A DNA stretch of 64,000 nt from Datisca glomerata (taxonomy: Eukaryota > Streptophyta > Magnoliopsida > Cucurbitales > Datiscaceae), in contig QANY01011952.1 in the NCBI GenBank assembly GCA_003255025.1, positions 65,427-129,426 of the forward strand. Direction: 5' to 3'. Made by a program: the position numbers and the translations under genes. The stretch's first letter is position 1. The number at the start of each line of letters is the position of its first letter. This document shows, piece after piece, positions 46,421 to 57,912 of this stretch. The notes under the pieces are model-generated. The model made no database searches and was not told the DNA's origin. It saw only the letters and a program-made list of their open reading frames with translations.

Positions 46421-47378
46421 AAAATAATAGTAATAAAACTTAAAAAACTTACCTTAAAATCACTAAAAGCGTGAGGTTTGTAACCGCTTAATATATATCA
46501 TTTTAAAAACTAATAAAAAATTAGATAATGGATAAGATAAGGATATTTTAGACAAATTAAAAGTCTTCAAATCACCCAATTGTAAAAGGGTTATTTATCT
46601 GCTTTTATTTTTTATGGCTAGTTATTAACCTATACCTATAAAAATTTACAATTTACTAGAATTTCTGTTTGTACATTTTAGGTGAACCCCTCCAAAAATA
46701 TTAATTTTGTACATTTAGGTGAACCCCTCTATATTTTAGGTAAACTCGTGTACATTTAGGTGAACCCCTCTAAAAAATATTAATTTTGTACATTTAGGTG
46801 AACTCATTTACATTTTAGGTGGACCTCTGTCCATATATGGTGAACCCACTACATTTTAGGTGAACACCTCCAATAATATTGATTTTTAAATTTTAGTGAA
46901 CACATCAAGCATTTGTTGTACTCCACTACAAATTCATTGAACTCCAAAAATTGGAATCGCCACTCAATAAGTCCCAATCACTACTCGAAAAGCCTCTAAT
47001 CATCATCCTGAAAGCGCTCATCATATTTTCATGTGTAATCACCATGTGATCAGATCTAATCACCATCCATCACCCTAAACACCACCCAAGAATGGTGATC
47101 ACAAAAAGGGTCGTAATATCCATTCGATTGGCTCTAATCGTCATGTCCCTCCATAAAGCCTAAAATTATTTTTTTGAATTAATTAACGTACACCGGACAA
47201 AACACCGATAAAATAAAAAAAACTCGTTCTCCCAATGGAAACATTCACGATATTCACTTAAAATTAGACAGTATCTTCTTGTTCAGTGCCATTGGTATAC
47301 ATATACTCGAGCTTGAAACAACTTGAGAAACAGAAAGTTTTGGCTTCTTGAATGATTGGCATCCTATATCTAAGGATG
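46421..47378. other. Spacer with a minisatellite, otherwise nothing recognised
   Basis: Apart from the repeat at 46670-46905 no frame or family match is visible. Confidence 0.35.
46670..46905. repeat. Degenerate tandem repeat with GTACATTTTAGGTGAACCCC
   Basis: TACATTT(T)AGGTGAAC recurs about seven times, often followed by CCCTCCAAAAATATTAATTT. Full units are about 40-60 bp. Confidence 0.8.
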
Positions 47379-48440
47379 TCTGTAAATAGTGAGTCACATA
47401 GTTAAGAGTATTGTGTCAAAAAGAACACGTGATGTCTTAAAGTAGGTCCATATGACACTTACGTGGAATAATGTTTATCCGTACGTGATAATGACAAAAT
47501 AATGCATGTAAAGAACACTCATGTTTTATAAAGGTGGCGATCTCATTATATGAAATTAGGTATTAAATGTTGTACTTTGTCTTCGAGTTGAGTGACAAAG
47601 ATTCGAAGGTCTTTTCTTGCCTGGAAACAATTTGGGGGTTATGATCTGGTAGGATTAGGACAAGGTTCGCTATACTGGGATGTGAAGATCTCTTTGAAGG
47701 ATACAACCACCTTACGAGTCTTGGGAGTGCCTCTTTGACGCCGCCCCAAGAGAACCCCGGGCGCGGCTCCCCATGCCACTCGGGGGAGATCCCTAGAGGT
47801 GGCTCCCCATGCTACCCTAGGGGGAGCCCTAAGGGTGGCTCTACATGCCTCTATGGGGGAACCCCTGGCACATCTCCCCATGCCACTCCAGGGGGAACTC
47901 CGAGGGTGGCTCTCCATGCCACAATGGGGGGGGAACCCCAGACGCGGCTTCCCATGCTACCACGAGGGAACTCATGCACGGCTTCCCATGCTGCCACGGG
48001 GGAACCTCGGGGGTGGCTCCCTATGCCGCCACGGGTGGAACCCTAAGGCACGGTTTCTTATGTTATGTCATTTCAGGCATGGTGTCACATTTTACTGTGT
48101 GGACACACGACTCTGATTGGTGTCAGTTTCTGTCTAGATACGTGATTTGCATGCGATTGAAAGAGGCATGTGTGTAGTCTTCACTCGACCTCATCTATAT
48201 AATAGGGTCCCTAGATCCATTATTGAGGCAACCAATTTCACCACTCCTGAGACCCAAACCTCGAGAATGTTCTCTCTTCGAAGTTCTTGCTCATTTTAGA
48301 GTTTTAGAGGCATTTGTCACCTTCTGGCGACTGCCTGAGGTTGCTTGTACTTCACCCTCCGACCACCAACTCCCACATTCTCAAGCATACTTGGCATAGA
48401 CTAGATTAATCATACAAACATCACCCTAAACACTGAAACA
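47379..48440 (+). repeat. 5' LTR of the gag-only element
   Basis: Starts (T)CTGTAAATAGTGAGTCAC and ends CACTGAAACA. It contains a GC-rich minisatellite (47740-48060) and a TATA box, TATATAATAG, at 48196-48205. Confidence 0.85.
47740..48060. repeat. GC-rich 35-40-bp minisatellite in the 5' LTR
   Basis: GGCTCCCCATGCCAC and GGGGGAACCCC alternate about eight times. The array creates long open frames on both strands (for example 47639-47917 minus and 47735-48046 plus), which are artefacts of the repeat. Confidence 0.88.
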
Positions 48441-48462
48441 TTTTGGCGACTCCATTGGGAAG
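48441..48462 (+). other. Primer binding site of the gag-only element
   Basis: TTTTGGCGACTCCATTGGGA directly follows the LTR end. The TGGCGACTCC core is common in plant Ty3/gypsy elements. Confidence 0.75.
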
Positions 48463-48555
48463 TCGTGCATGAGTGAGTAGACTAACACCATTATAGAGCT
48501 CCAAGCCTCTAACGTTGAGATCTGTACCCTTCTGAGTACGCTGACCAGTCTCCTC

Positions 48556-49818
48556 GTGGGTACCCAAAACCCTCTTCCACCACCGCTTGTCATTCATATC
48601 ATCCCTCCTCACGCGGCGAACCAGGCTGACGTCGATAGACAAATTCCATCTATACATCTCGGGGGCTCGTCCGGGTTAGGAATGGCAAATAGTGACCAAA
48701 ATGCGGATCACTCGAGCAACCCCACAAATGTTATCATCCCTCCGACATCCTTCACACGTCCCATGTCGGCACATGACGTCCCGACCGATGGCACCAACAC
48801 TAGCCCTTTCGTTACCAAGGAGACTCTATAGAAGATGTTGGAGATGCAGCGTATCAAAGCTTATTTGAGCGAGATGATATTAGACTTTCGTCCCCCTTAC
48901 CCATGTGAGCTAGCCAGGAAGCCATACTGGTCCTACTATGTAACCCCAAAGTTTTGTAAGTATAACAGGAAGGACAGATGTGCTAGGGAGCACATTATAT
49001 GTTTCATTGATGATTGAGGTTGCATGTATGCGATGAGTCCATGAGGCTGGGGGGTTTTGAAATCATTAACTGAGCGGGCATACACATGGTACATCAATTT
49101 AATGTCAAGATTAGTTTTAACATGGTCTCATATGGTTTCTGCCTTCATGATAAAGTTTTTGATGTCTGAGGAAAAGATGAGCATTCTTGAGTTGAGGCTT
49201 GAGCGTCAAAAGAAAGATGAGGACCTGATGACTTACATCAGATGGTTCAAGGATAAAGCATTAGATTTTCAGGAAGAGTGAAAGGAGGAAGACTTGGTGA
49301 AAATGTGCATCTGTGGAATTACGAATGTGTATAGAGCGCATTTGGACAACCTCGACATCACCACTTTCTCATGCCACCATGTAGTTGCTCAATGCACCAA
49401 CACTTCGGTGTCCAAGCCAAAGATTGCGGAGCAAGGTGAGCGCGAGGGGCTAACATGGAAGCCTGCAAGATACACGCCACAAGTAGCCATGGCATAACCC
49501 CAAAGGACGAGGTGCAAAATGGGATAGAAGCGAAAGGGATGATCCACCACATTTCCCCTACTCCATGGATAAGGTGAAAGCGCTGTTAGATGCCTGGGTC
49601 AAGGATAAGGTCGTACAAAGACCTTGGGTGAAAAACTTTCCCGCCCAGAGAAGAAATGGAATTACCTCGGTATTTTCACTTCCACCAGGACACTACTCGT
49701 GCAACCAAATATTATAAAACTTTGAGACAGATTTTCCAAGACAAACTCCAAAAGGGGGAGATCATTAATGTGGACATAGAAGTCATGGGAAACCACCCTT
49801 TCCTCCCACACGCTACAT
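48556..49818 (+). pseudogene. gag of the gag-only LTR element
   Basis: Successive frames give FRPPYPCELARKPYWSYYV and FCKYNRKDRCAREHIICFID, then SLTERAYTWYINLMSRLVLT, HMVSAFMIKFLMSEEKMSIL and DLMTYIRWFKDKALDFQEE. This is the capsid-like retrotransposon gag core (the TWY-W-F-KF pattern). A C-terminal block ELPRYFHFHQDTTRATKYYK and FQDKLQKGEI occupies the place of the zinc knuckle, with its Cys residues lost. At least three stops (48829, 49015, 49279) interrupt it. No protease or RT follows. Confidence 0.8.
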
Positions 49819-50159
49819 GACCATTGTGACAAGAAGTGGATGATATGCTACAAAACCCGAGGAGGGGTGCATTAAGGACAAAGGCAATCATGTGTTGTAA
49901 GGTCCAAAGATTATGTACTCGGAGTCACAATACGCATGTTTATAAGAAATGCCTATTCTAAAAATTACAACTATTTATCCATGTACATGCTTGTACGAAT
50001 AGGAAGGGCCACATGAAACCACTTCGATTGCTGATAGTAGATGGGATGACCCTCAAATGCTTCAAGTCGTACCGACGATGCTCAAATTTAAGTTCCTAAA
50101 AAACTATCATGTTTAGCATTGTAATTTTTACTTCAACTTTTATGATTATCAAAAATAGA

Positions 50160-50500
50160 CCAAAAACTTATAACGGGTCTGTCATCCTGAAATGCGTGTA
50201 AGACGTTTTAGTGAAGTTAGTTCCCAGAACACCTTTAAGACTTTTCAGCAAAGAATGACCCTGGAACGCTTTTAAGATGTTTCAGTGAAAGTTGTTCCTA
50301 GAATGCACTAAAGACGTTTCAGCAAAGATTGTTCCTGAAATGTGTCTAAAACATTTTGGCTGAGTTTGTAAGACGTTTCAGTGAAGTTTCTTCCTGAAAC
50401 GCACATAAGACGTTTCAGCAAAGCTTGTTCCTGGAACGCATTTAAGACATTTCAGGAAAGTTTATCCCTTAAATGCAATAGAAACATTTTAGCAAAGGTA
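50160..50500. repeat. 37-bp dyad repeat array, about eight copies
   Basis: The unit is close to AAGACGTTTCAGCAAAG plus TTGTTCCTGAAACGCATTT. TTTCAG and CTGAAA form an internal inverted pair. The array, with 60 bases of leading sequence (GTTTAGCATTGTAATTTTTAC), is also present at 63400-64000. Confidence 0.88.
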
Positions 50501-51529
50501 GTTGGGCGGAACTTATCCACTATTGCAAATCCTTATCAAAGCGGAACTTGGCCGCTTTCACATGTTTGAAATACACAAGTTATTTTAACTGCTTACTTCG
50601 CATGTTACCACAGAATGAGACTGTTGTCATTTAGATTAAATCTAACTTAGAGATTTATTATGAATATGTTCATGTTGAAAGTCGTATGTAAGAGCGACGT
50701 ATGTGCGAAGTAAGGATGCATGATAATGGGGCATGATAACGGTTCAAAGTAGGAACGAATGAGCATGTCTAATGAAAATTCAAAGTATGAACTAATGCAT
50801 GATAAAATCTTATGTATGGATGGGTATATAACCATTTAAACATGACCATTACGGGTAGTCCAATATGCACGCGCCTCCTTAGGCAACTTGATTATATTTT
50901 TTGAGTATGTGTGCGCCTTTTTAGGCAGCATCATGCATGTTCCTACGTGTATGCCTTTGACAAGTCGAATCGTCTATGGACGGCACTCCAACATGTGCAC
51001 TTGCCACGGGGCCATTTCTTGATGAACTTCGCCATGGTTAGTTATGTCAATATCAAAAGGCCGTGGTACATTTGTTCATGATTATAATGAATTATCTACA
51101 ATAATGATTATGAACACATCATTGAGTTGCATCTGTCATATACGAGCACGATATAGGTATAAAAAAATATTGACAAACTATATTAACTTATCATGATACT
51201 TTGGTATTTGGCCACACAATATGCGTGCTAACACATCATTGAGCTGCATCTTTTATATTCACTCGTCATGATACTTTGGTATGTGTACTAACATTGAATA
51301 TGAGACTGTGCATAGCTAGTGTTGTATTTTCTTCAGCCTATTCGTTTAGTCAGAAACACCCAAGGTTTCAGTGGTCACTTTGATGGGATGGTCTTTTTTT
51401 TGGAAAATGTGAGTATTTCTCTAGAGGCCTTTTGCTTCAAAGTAAAGTGCAAAAAATGAAAATAAGAGAACGATCTTGCAAGGAGGAGAGCTTCCATTCC
51501 ACATACCGTCCAAGGAGGGACTTTTGGTG

Positions 51530-52130
51530 TCTCATCCAAGGGAGGATGGGACATAGTGCCTCGTTCGAGGCGTGTTGTCGTGTGCCTCTGAACGAGGCGT
51601 TGTCACGTGACTCGAGGTGAAACATAATGCCTTGTTGGAGGTGCTTACATGCCTTTGAATGAGGCGTGCTGTTGCGAGCCTCTGAACAAGACATTGTCAC
51701 GCTTCTCAACAAGACACTGTCGTGCCTCTGAATGAGGCATGCTATCGTGTGCCTATGAATGAGACGTGATGGCGAGCCCCTATGAATGAGGCGTTGTCGC
51801 ACCTCAGAATAGGACGTTGCCGTGCCTCTGAACAGGACACTGTCACGCGCATCTGAGTGAGACGCAACACCTCGTTTGAGGCACTGGCATGCCTCTGAAT
51901 GAGGAATTCTCACGCGCCTCATTCAAGGCGCGGCCACACGCTTCATTCAACGCCTCTGAACGAGGTGTCCTTGTAGTGCCTCGTTCGAGGTGTTGTCACA
52001 CCTCGTTTGAGGCAATGTGACACGCCTATGAGTAAGGCGTTCTCATACACCTCATTAGAGGTTTTATGACAAACCTCATTTTCAGCGAGGTTCTGACATG
52101 TACCTTAGGGGAGGTTCTCTGCCTCGTTCG
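51530..52130. repeat. Degenerate GCCTCTGAACGAGGCG repeat region
   Basis: GCCTC, GAACGAGGC and GTTGTCACG blocks recur about 20 times at 25-40-bp spacing. Many units are near-palindromic. The minus-strand open frame 51437-51922 (161 codons) comes from this repeat and has internally repeated peptide. I do not call it a gene. Confidence 0.8.
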
Positions 52131-52336
52131 AGGTACGGTGAAACTGTGGGGATTTCCCAAAATGCACCTACTCATAAATTATGACTGATCTAAATGTATA
52201 TAATTTGATGTCTGTAGTCATCAGAGATAAAAAAAAGGAGTTTGTCCCACGAATAAGTGTGAAAGACGCAGGCAACACTAAAATCAGAATATATGTTCAA
52301 GCTTGACTCTTGTGCCCTCAACGTTGAATAGGGGTC

Positions 52337-53488
52337 TGTGTAAATAGTGAGTCACGTCATTAAGAGTAACATGTCAAAGAGAATACGTAGCATCTAAAGA
52401 CAGGTCCATGTGACATTTACATGGAATAACGTTTATCGGTGCATAATGACAAAATAACGCCTGTAAATGACACTTATGTTTTATAAAGGTGGTGATCTCA
52501 TTATATGAAATTAAGTATTAAATGTTGTACTTCGTCTTTAAGTTGAGAGACAAAGATTTGAAGGTCTTTTCTTGCCTAGGAACAATCTGGGGGTTGTGGT
52601 ATGGTAGGATTAGGACAAGGTTCGCTACATCTGGATGGGAAGATCTCCTTAAAGGATGTAGCCACCTTACGAGTCTTGGAAATGCCTCTTTGATGCCACC
52701 CCAGGAGAACCCCGGGCGCGGCTCCTTAAGCCACTCTGGGGGATCCCGGAGGTTGGCTCCCCATGCCACCCCGGGGAGAACCCTGAGGATGGCTCCCCAT
52801 GCCACCATAGGGGAACCCCGAGGGTGGCTCTCCATGCCGTCATGGGAGGAACCTTGGGCGTGGCTTCCCATGCCACCATAGGTGAACCCCGGGCGCGGCT
52901 TACCATGCCGTCACAGGGGGAACCCTGAGCGCGGCTTACCATGCCGCCACAGGGGGAACCCCGGGGTGCGGTTTCCTATGTTGCGTAGTTTTAGGGATGT
53001 GACATAGTTTGGGAATGGTGTCACGTTTTAATGTGTGGCCACGTTTTAAGCGTGACTCTTATTGGTGTCAGTTTCTGTCTGGACACACGACTCTTATTGG
53101 TGTCGGTTTCTGTCTGGACACACGACTCTTATTGGTGTCACTTTCTGTCTGGACACACGACTCTTATTGGTGTCGGTTTCTGTCTGGACACCGGATTTGC
53201 ATATGGTTCAATGGGACGTGTATGGTCCCCACTCGACCCCATCTATATAAAAGGGTCCCTAGCACCATTATAAATGGAACCAATTTCACGACTCCTAAGA
53301 CCCAAACCTCGAGAATATTCTCTCCTCGAAGTTTTCACTTACTTTAGAATCTTAGAGGCATTTGTCACCTTCCGACAGCTGCCTGAGGTTGCTCGTCCTT
53401 CATTCTCCGACCGCCAACTCTCACGTTTTCAGGCATACTTGGCATAGACTAGATCATTCATACACACATCACCCTAAATCCAGAAAAA
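52337..53488 (+). repeat. 3' LTR of the gag-only element
   Basis: Starts TGTGTAAATAGTGAGTC after GAATAGGGGTC. It matches the 5' LTR, with fewer GC-rich units (about seven, 52700-52960) but four copies of a 35-bp unit upstream of the TATA box (TATATAAAAG, 53244-53253). Confidence 0.85.
53054..53196. repeat. 35-bp tandem repeat, four copies, in the 3' LTR
   Basis: GACTCTTATTGGTGTC and TTTCTGTCTGGACACAC repeat with a strict period of 35. The 5' LTR has one copy (about 48110-48145). Confidence 0.9.
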
Positions 53489-54366
53489 ATGTCTCATGTT
53501 CTTTACCACCCCTAGTAGATCGAGGATGCAATTAAAGCATGGCGCAGCAGCACTCAGCGGGTGGGGTGGGATATCGACATCTTGGAAGAGGAGACCTCAT
53601 CTCAGCCAGTTTTAGGCCTTTTAGCTTATCAATATCCAACTATTTCCAGTTTCAGAATCCTTAAGAGAGAATATCAAACTTACTCAGATGAAATTTGATT
53701 AAAAATTGTTGTAAATGAAATTTTAGAAGAAACTCCAACACTGAGCTTTTGCTTATACAAAATTAGTAGCAGTCTATCAAAGAGCTATGCATTGGCAAAA
53801 TATAAAAGAAAATGAGACTTGAATATTATGTACACGGAACAGACCAATTCAAACTAAAATGAAAACCCAGATGTGTTAAGGCCTTAATCCTACTATAATT
53901 GACTCCAAAAATGCATCGTGACGGGAGAAATGATCTATAAGCAATCGTAGAGAAAAATTGCCAATAAGAGAGTTCAAAGATGCTTCAATGAGTTTTATCT
54001 TAAAGTACTTTCATTTCGAGAAATGAATCAGACCCGTGAAGGTTGTAATGAATGTTGAAAACTTCATTTCATGGTTAAAGTAGCCATTGTTCGTATAATG
54101 TGTAGAGACATTTAAGCATCATTAATGAGTGATTTTAATGAGAGACCCTAACAAATAGTGAACAAATTTTCGATTTCATTTATCCATGGATGAAGGTCTG
54201 ACTCTCTGACCATCATCTACAGAACCCTCAATTCAAAGCACTGCCCACAGACTTTTGCTCATTAGAAATTTATACCTATAAAATTTAAAATGAGTAAGAT
54301 TAACTTTATTTTATGAACTTTTAAAATAGGTAAATTATTCTTCTTCGTCCATTTTCTTACTGTGCA
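53489..54366. other. Unassigned DNA with a possible gene fragment
   Basis: Around 53515-53700 one frame, after stops, reads AIKAWRSSTQRVGWDIDILE, EETSSQPVLGLLAYQYPTIS and SFRILKREYQTYSDEI, then stops. This looks like degraded coding sequence but I do not recognise it. Confidence 0.3.
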
Positions 54367-54508
54367 GTCCAGCTTCGGTATGACAACTTAGAGCTGAAGA
54401 TGAAGCACATGTCAATGGCAGAATTAGAAAGATGCCGAAGAATAAGCATACGGGGGGATGAGGAGCGGAAATTGAACAATAATCGATGTGTAAAGTCATG
54501 GTGAGAAA
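54367..54508 (+). other. Candidate exon of an unidentified gene
   Basis: A TGTGCAG acceptor precedes about 54369. The frame reads LRYDNLELKMKHMSMAELER and CRRISIRGDEERKLNNNRCV, then CATGGTGAG gives a donor near 54500. The stretch is charged and helical. It may be a remnant of the same gene as 53515-53700. No family is recognised. Confidence 0.35.
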
Positions 54509-55109
54509 TCACAAAAAAGACATCTATAAAGCTCACTTGTAATTTTACCAAAAAAAAAAGCACAACAAAGGTTGAATCTCAACAAAAAAGGGTTGGCCCA
54601 ACTCCGAAATTTATGGAGTAAAGTTATTTATTTTAGGGAAATTTGAGGAAATGAGTCCTTTTTGTTACTGTTTTAGGAAATGGTAAAAAAAATCTCAATT
54701 GTGCTAATGATCGATTTTTTCATCCATTTTTTCCCTATCATTTTCCCTTTCTTTCTCCTTCGCCTCTCGTAGATTTTAGCCACCGCCTCACAAATTCCAG
54801 AGAAATTACTAGGCTTGACCAACATAATGACGATTACAGCATTGCAGAGTAGGAAGCCAAAGAGTAGGCTAACTGGCTAAGGATGAAGCCTAAGAGTAGC
54901 TTGAAGAACTTGCCGGATATCTTCAAGGCGAGAGAAAGGCGAGAGGAAATCTGAAAGAGATGGATCTTGTCATGGATGGGTTTGTAAAGGGACGACTGGC
55001 TCTGATGTTAGAGGTAGTAGCAGTTATCGCCACTAAACTTCTGGCTTTTGAACGATAGAGATGAAGAAGCAGAAAGAGGGGACGAGCTTGGGTGTGGGAA
55101 TGAGTATGT

Positions 55110-55320
55110 ACCAGATGGTATATATGAATATATTATATATATACTATGGTATACTAATGGTATATACATATACTACGATATACTGATGGTAGATAAAAAT
55201 ATATTACAAATATAATAGGATATATTGTTGGTATATTAAAATATACTACGATATATTGATGAAATATTAAAATATATTATAGTAAATAATAATATACCCA
55301 CGGTATAGTTTTATACACCA
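55110..55320. repeat. AT-rich degenerate repeat with GATATACTGATGGTA motifs
   Basis: TACTACGATATA and variants with TGATGGTATAT recur four or five times at 40-55-bp spacing. Confidence 0.65.
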
Positions 55321-55493
55321 TAATACATCTGTAAATAAAATTTCCATTTTTATAAAAAATAGTTCCAGTTACAAAAAAAAATCATTTATTTTTACAAATA
55401 TAATTTTTTTCGGCCATTCTCTTACTTATTTTACAAAAATAGCCTATTTCCCTAAATGAGCTTTTATTGTAAAGTTTATAAGTATAAAATAAA

Positions 55494-55567
55494 GCGCTCT
55501 TAATTCAGTTCGGTAGAACGTGGGTCTCCAAAACCCGATGTCGTAGGTTCAAATCCTACAGAGCGTG
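55494..55567 (+). tRNA. trnW-CCA: Plastid-type tRNA-Trp (CCA), in NUPT
   Basis: The 74 bases fold as a tRNA. The acceptor GCGCTCT pairs with AGAGCGT (one G-U), the anticodon loop CTCCAAA holds CCA, and the T arm GTAGGTTCAAATCCTAC is intact. It matches plastid trnW as I know it, except for a few changes. There is no reason to expect expression in the nucleus. Confidence 0.88.
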
Positions 55568-55688
55568 ATTCCATTCTTTTTATTGGTAGGTCGAAAATTA
55601 CACTAAAATAATTGAACAGCAATCTAAATTTGACCCCTTATGGATTAAAGCAAATAGGAGGTCAATCAAAAAAAGAGATGTTAATTAA

Positions 55689-55808
<120 letters not shown>

Positions 55809-55974
55809 TTATTTGAACAAGGAAAAGGAGAGGTAATATTTATCCTTAAATATTAATCTATATTGTCCATGAATCTCAATGACCAAGAATTGGAAACTCA
55901 GAAGGTAAAGAACTCTAGAATATATGGAATACCACACAAATACTTCTTTTTATGAATTGTGCAGTCAATTAATT

Positions 55975-56070
55975 TCAAATAAGTCATATCTTGCTCAGAC
56001 TGATAAATAGAGCTGAGGTTATAGTGAAAACTGCGAGTAGAAAACTGAAATAACTAGTTATAGTAGGCAT
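55975..56070 (-). pseudogene. petL: petL of plastid origin with one internal stop
   Basis: The frame reads [28 protein letters not shown], a stop in place of Arg (CGA to TGA), then LI and the normal stop. Length (31 codons plus stop) equals plastid petL, the small subunit VI of cytochrome b6f. Its place and strand relative to petG match the plastid petL-petG cluster. CGA to TGA is the change expected from deamination of methylated C in nuclear DNA. Confidence 0.86.
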
Positions 56071-56293
56071 GAAGAGGCTAAATGAAATAAAATATGTTCT
56101 TTTTATACATAACTTTTTTAGTAAAGGATGGTAAGAGGGGCAGTTTTTCCATATATTTTGATATTGAAAATCAAAATTTTGAGATTGACAATGATCATTC
56201 TTTTGTAAGTGAACTATTTCTATTGATCGATCATGTCATATAGGCCCGAGTCGGACATCCAATTGCTTCGATTTGAATTATCCAGAGGATGCC

Positions 56294-56473
56294 TTATAGT
56301 ATATCAAAAAGATGGATAATCAAACCTATTTCTTGGACAATCAAACCTATTTCCCGATTCAATGGAAGCCCAAAGAGATGAATAGGGTCCCAAATAACGA
56401 GAGATATGTAAAAAACAGGTCCGATTACGCCTATTCCTAATCCTAAATGGAATGTAAGAATGTAGGGATCCAT
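56294..56473 (-). other. Open stretch of 59 codons inside the plastid-derived block
   Basis: The frame MDPYILTFHLGLGIGVIGPV continues with FYISLVIWDPIHLFGLPLN and a short repeat (REIGLIVQEIGLII). It is hydrophobic and seems to come from organelle DNA, perhaps the petL-psbE spacer. I do not recognise it as a named gene. Confidence 0.3.
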
Positions 56474-56888
56474 ATGTAAACATAGTATCTATTTAAATAC
56501 GCTCGGATGACCACTTCTCATAATTAGAATGTATATAACCTAGCCCTATTCCGGTCTTGCCCGGTATGGAATGAACTTATAATCATGGAATCGACTTGAT
56601 CATCAGATTATAGATTATAAGTTCATAACCCTAGCCCATTCCCATTTTGGGCGGAACAGATCTACTATTTTCCAAAAATACGCATGCCGGATGAAATGGT
56701 TGTTGTTATCTGTTACAATAACGAATCATTAGATTAACTGAATAACTAAATAAAATAGATAGACCTTTTTCTTCGTCTCAGGTCGACGGATCTTCTCCAT
56801 TGAAAGATCCCCTATATGGATAATACACATTCCAGTTGACCGAGCCTAATTCTAATTGTTTTGTTCCGAAGCAAACCACGGGGTGGGT

Positions 56889-56990
56889 TGTCCTATTCAG
56901 ATATTCACGACCAAGAAGTACTGGATTCTCTTTCGGGTAGGCCTTGAAAGGAGAAGAAAGGCTGGAATGCCAACAGGCGTCTATTATTGA
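56889..56990 (+). pseudogene. ycf15: 3' part of ycf15 of plastid origin
   Basis: The frame reads PIQIFTTKKYWILFRVGLER and RRKAGMPTGVYY then stops. This is the C-terminal part of the plastid ycf15 reading frame. Two bases are missing near 56987, so the usual IEFTR ending is shifted out. The upstream half does not match and looks like the intervening sequence seen in many plants. ycf15 is of doubtful function even in plastids. Confidence 0.8.
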
Positions 56991-57349
56991 ATTCACCCGA
57001 CCTGATAGTACCCATTTTTGGAATGTCCAGTGCCAAAGTCACTGAATGGGTAAGTCGCCAATCCCTAAAACGGACTATGTAATGTACTTTATCTGCTGGG
57101 TTACGGGGGGCATTTTACCAGAGGTTTCTATTGTATCAATATATCCTTGTTTAATTCACGTTGAAGCATATACTCTGGGGGTGGGTGCCGGGCGGACGAT
57201 TGTAAAATTAGATAAATAGGCCACTATAGGAAAATAAATAAGAAAATGGCTCAAAAATTTGTAATTTGCACAAATGATCGAAATTTATAATGGTTCATCC
57301 TTAAAACCTAAAAAACATAGTGTTTATACATGAATTTTCTACTCTGGAC

Positions 57350-57887
57350 GTACCCGTTGGGTCCTTTTACACTAGTCAGACTCCTATAATTATTTATCTG
57401 TAACCGTCAAGTCAAGTGACAAGACTTGAATAGATTCTTACCACCTCGGGAATGAATTGGAGGTATACGGGTTGGAAATGATTAGGATGAGGCTCGTCAT
57501 GTTTGTCCGCCATCATGACCTCCTCAATAGGTTTTAGATGCGTCATCCTCTCGTTGAGGATGAACCTAGGAACACGTGACAGCGTCCTATACGTTCGCCT
57601 CTACTTACACGTGGCAACCGTTGATTGGCCAATCATAAAATAAGGTTTACCCCTTACTTTCTATATAAAGGTGATTAACACTTCTATTGAAAGAGGTTGA
57701 ATATTTGGACATTGTACACACACATTTGGAGGATCTCTCTCCCTCTCCTTCTCCTTGACAACCCCAAGGAGGTGCATTTTTCAGTGGTTGTCACTGTCTA
57801 GGCCACTAAGGATGCTTTTACCAAGGGTTCTCTGATGACTAGATCACTCTCCATTCATGACTCGATCGGGTTCAGAATTCATCCTCA
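57350..57887 (+). repeat. Probable Ty3/gypsy LTR (5' LTR or solo LTR)
   Basis: The end ATCCTCA is followed by a PBS-like site. A TCTATATAAAGG TATA box lies near 57660. The start is not defined and no partner LTR lies in the window. Confidence 0.55.
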
Positions 57888-57892
57888 AAAAA

Positions 57893-57912
57893 ATGGTGAC
57901 TCCACTAAGGAG
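57893..57912 (+). other. Primer binding site-like sequence
   Basis: ATGGTGACTCCACTAAGGAG resembles TTGGCGACTCCATTGGGAAG after the 5' LTR at 48440. This supports an LTR element entering from the left. Confidence 0.6.

Larger units (their letters stand above)
47379..53488 (+). mobile_element. Gag-only non-autonomous Ty3/gypsy-type LTR element
   Basis: The LTRs 47379-48440 and 52337-53488 match each other. A PBS (TTTTGGCGACTCCATTGGGA) follows the left LTR and a short purine stretch (GAATAGGGG) precedes the right one. The 3.9-kb body holds gag remnants (48556-49818) and then only minisatellites; protease, RT and integrase are absent. This architecture is what has been called TR-GAG in plants. 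It would need a partner element for reverse transcription. Confidence 0.8.

Noticed and set aside
47639..48177. Several overlapping Gly/Pro-rich frames
   Set aside because: They arise from the GC-rich LTR minisatellite, appear on both strands and recur in the other LTR (52518-52942).
53009..53347. Frames with repeated SVWTHDSYWC peptide
   Set aside because: They are a translation of the 35-bp tandem repeat; three frames are open only because of the unit.
55494..55567. Functional nuclear tRNA-Trp gene
   Set aside because: It is the plastid form, embedded in plastid flanking DNA with petG next to it.
56778..56996. Minus-strand 72-codon frame in the plastid-derived block
   Set aside because: It is antisense to the ycf15 piece, which reads well on the plus strand.
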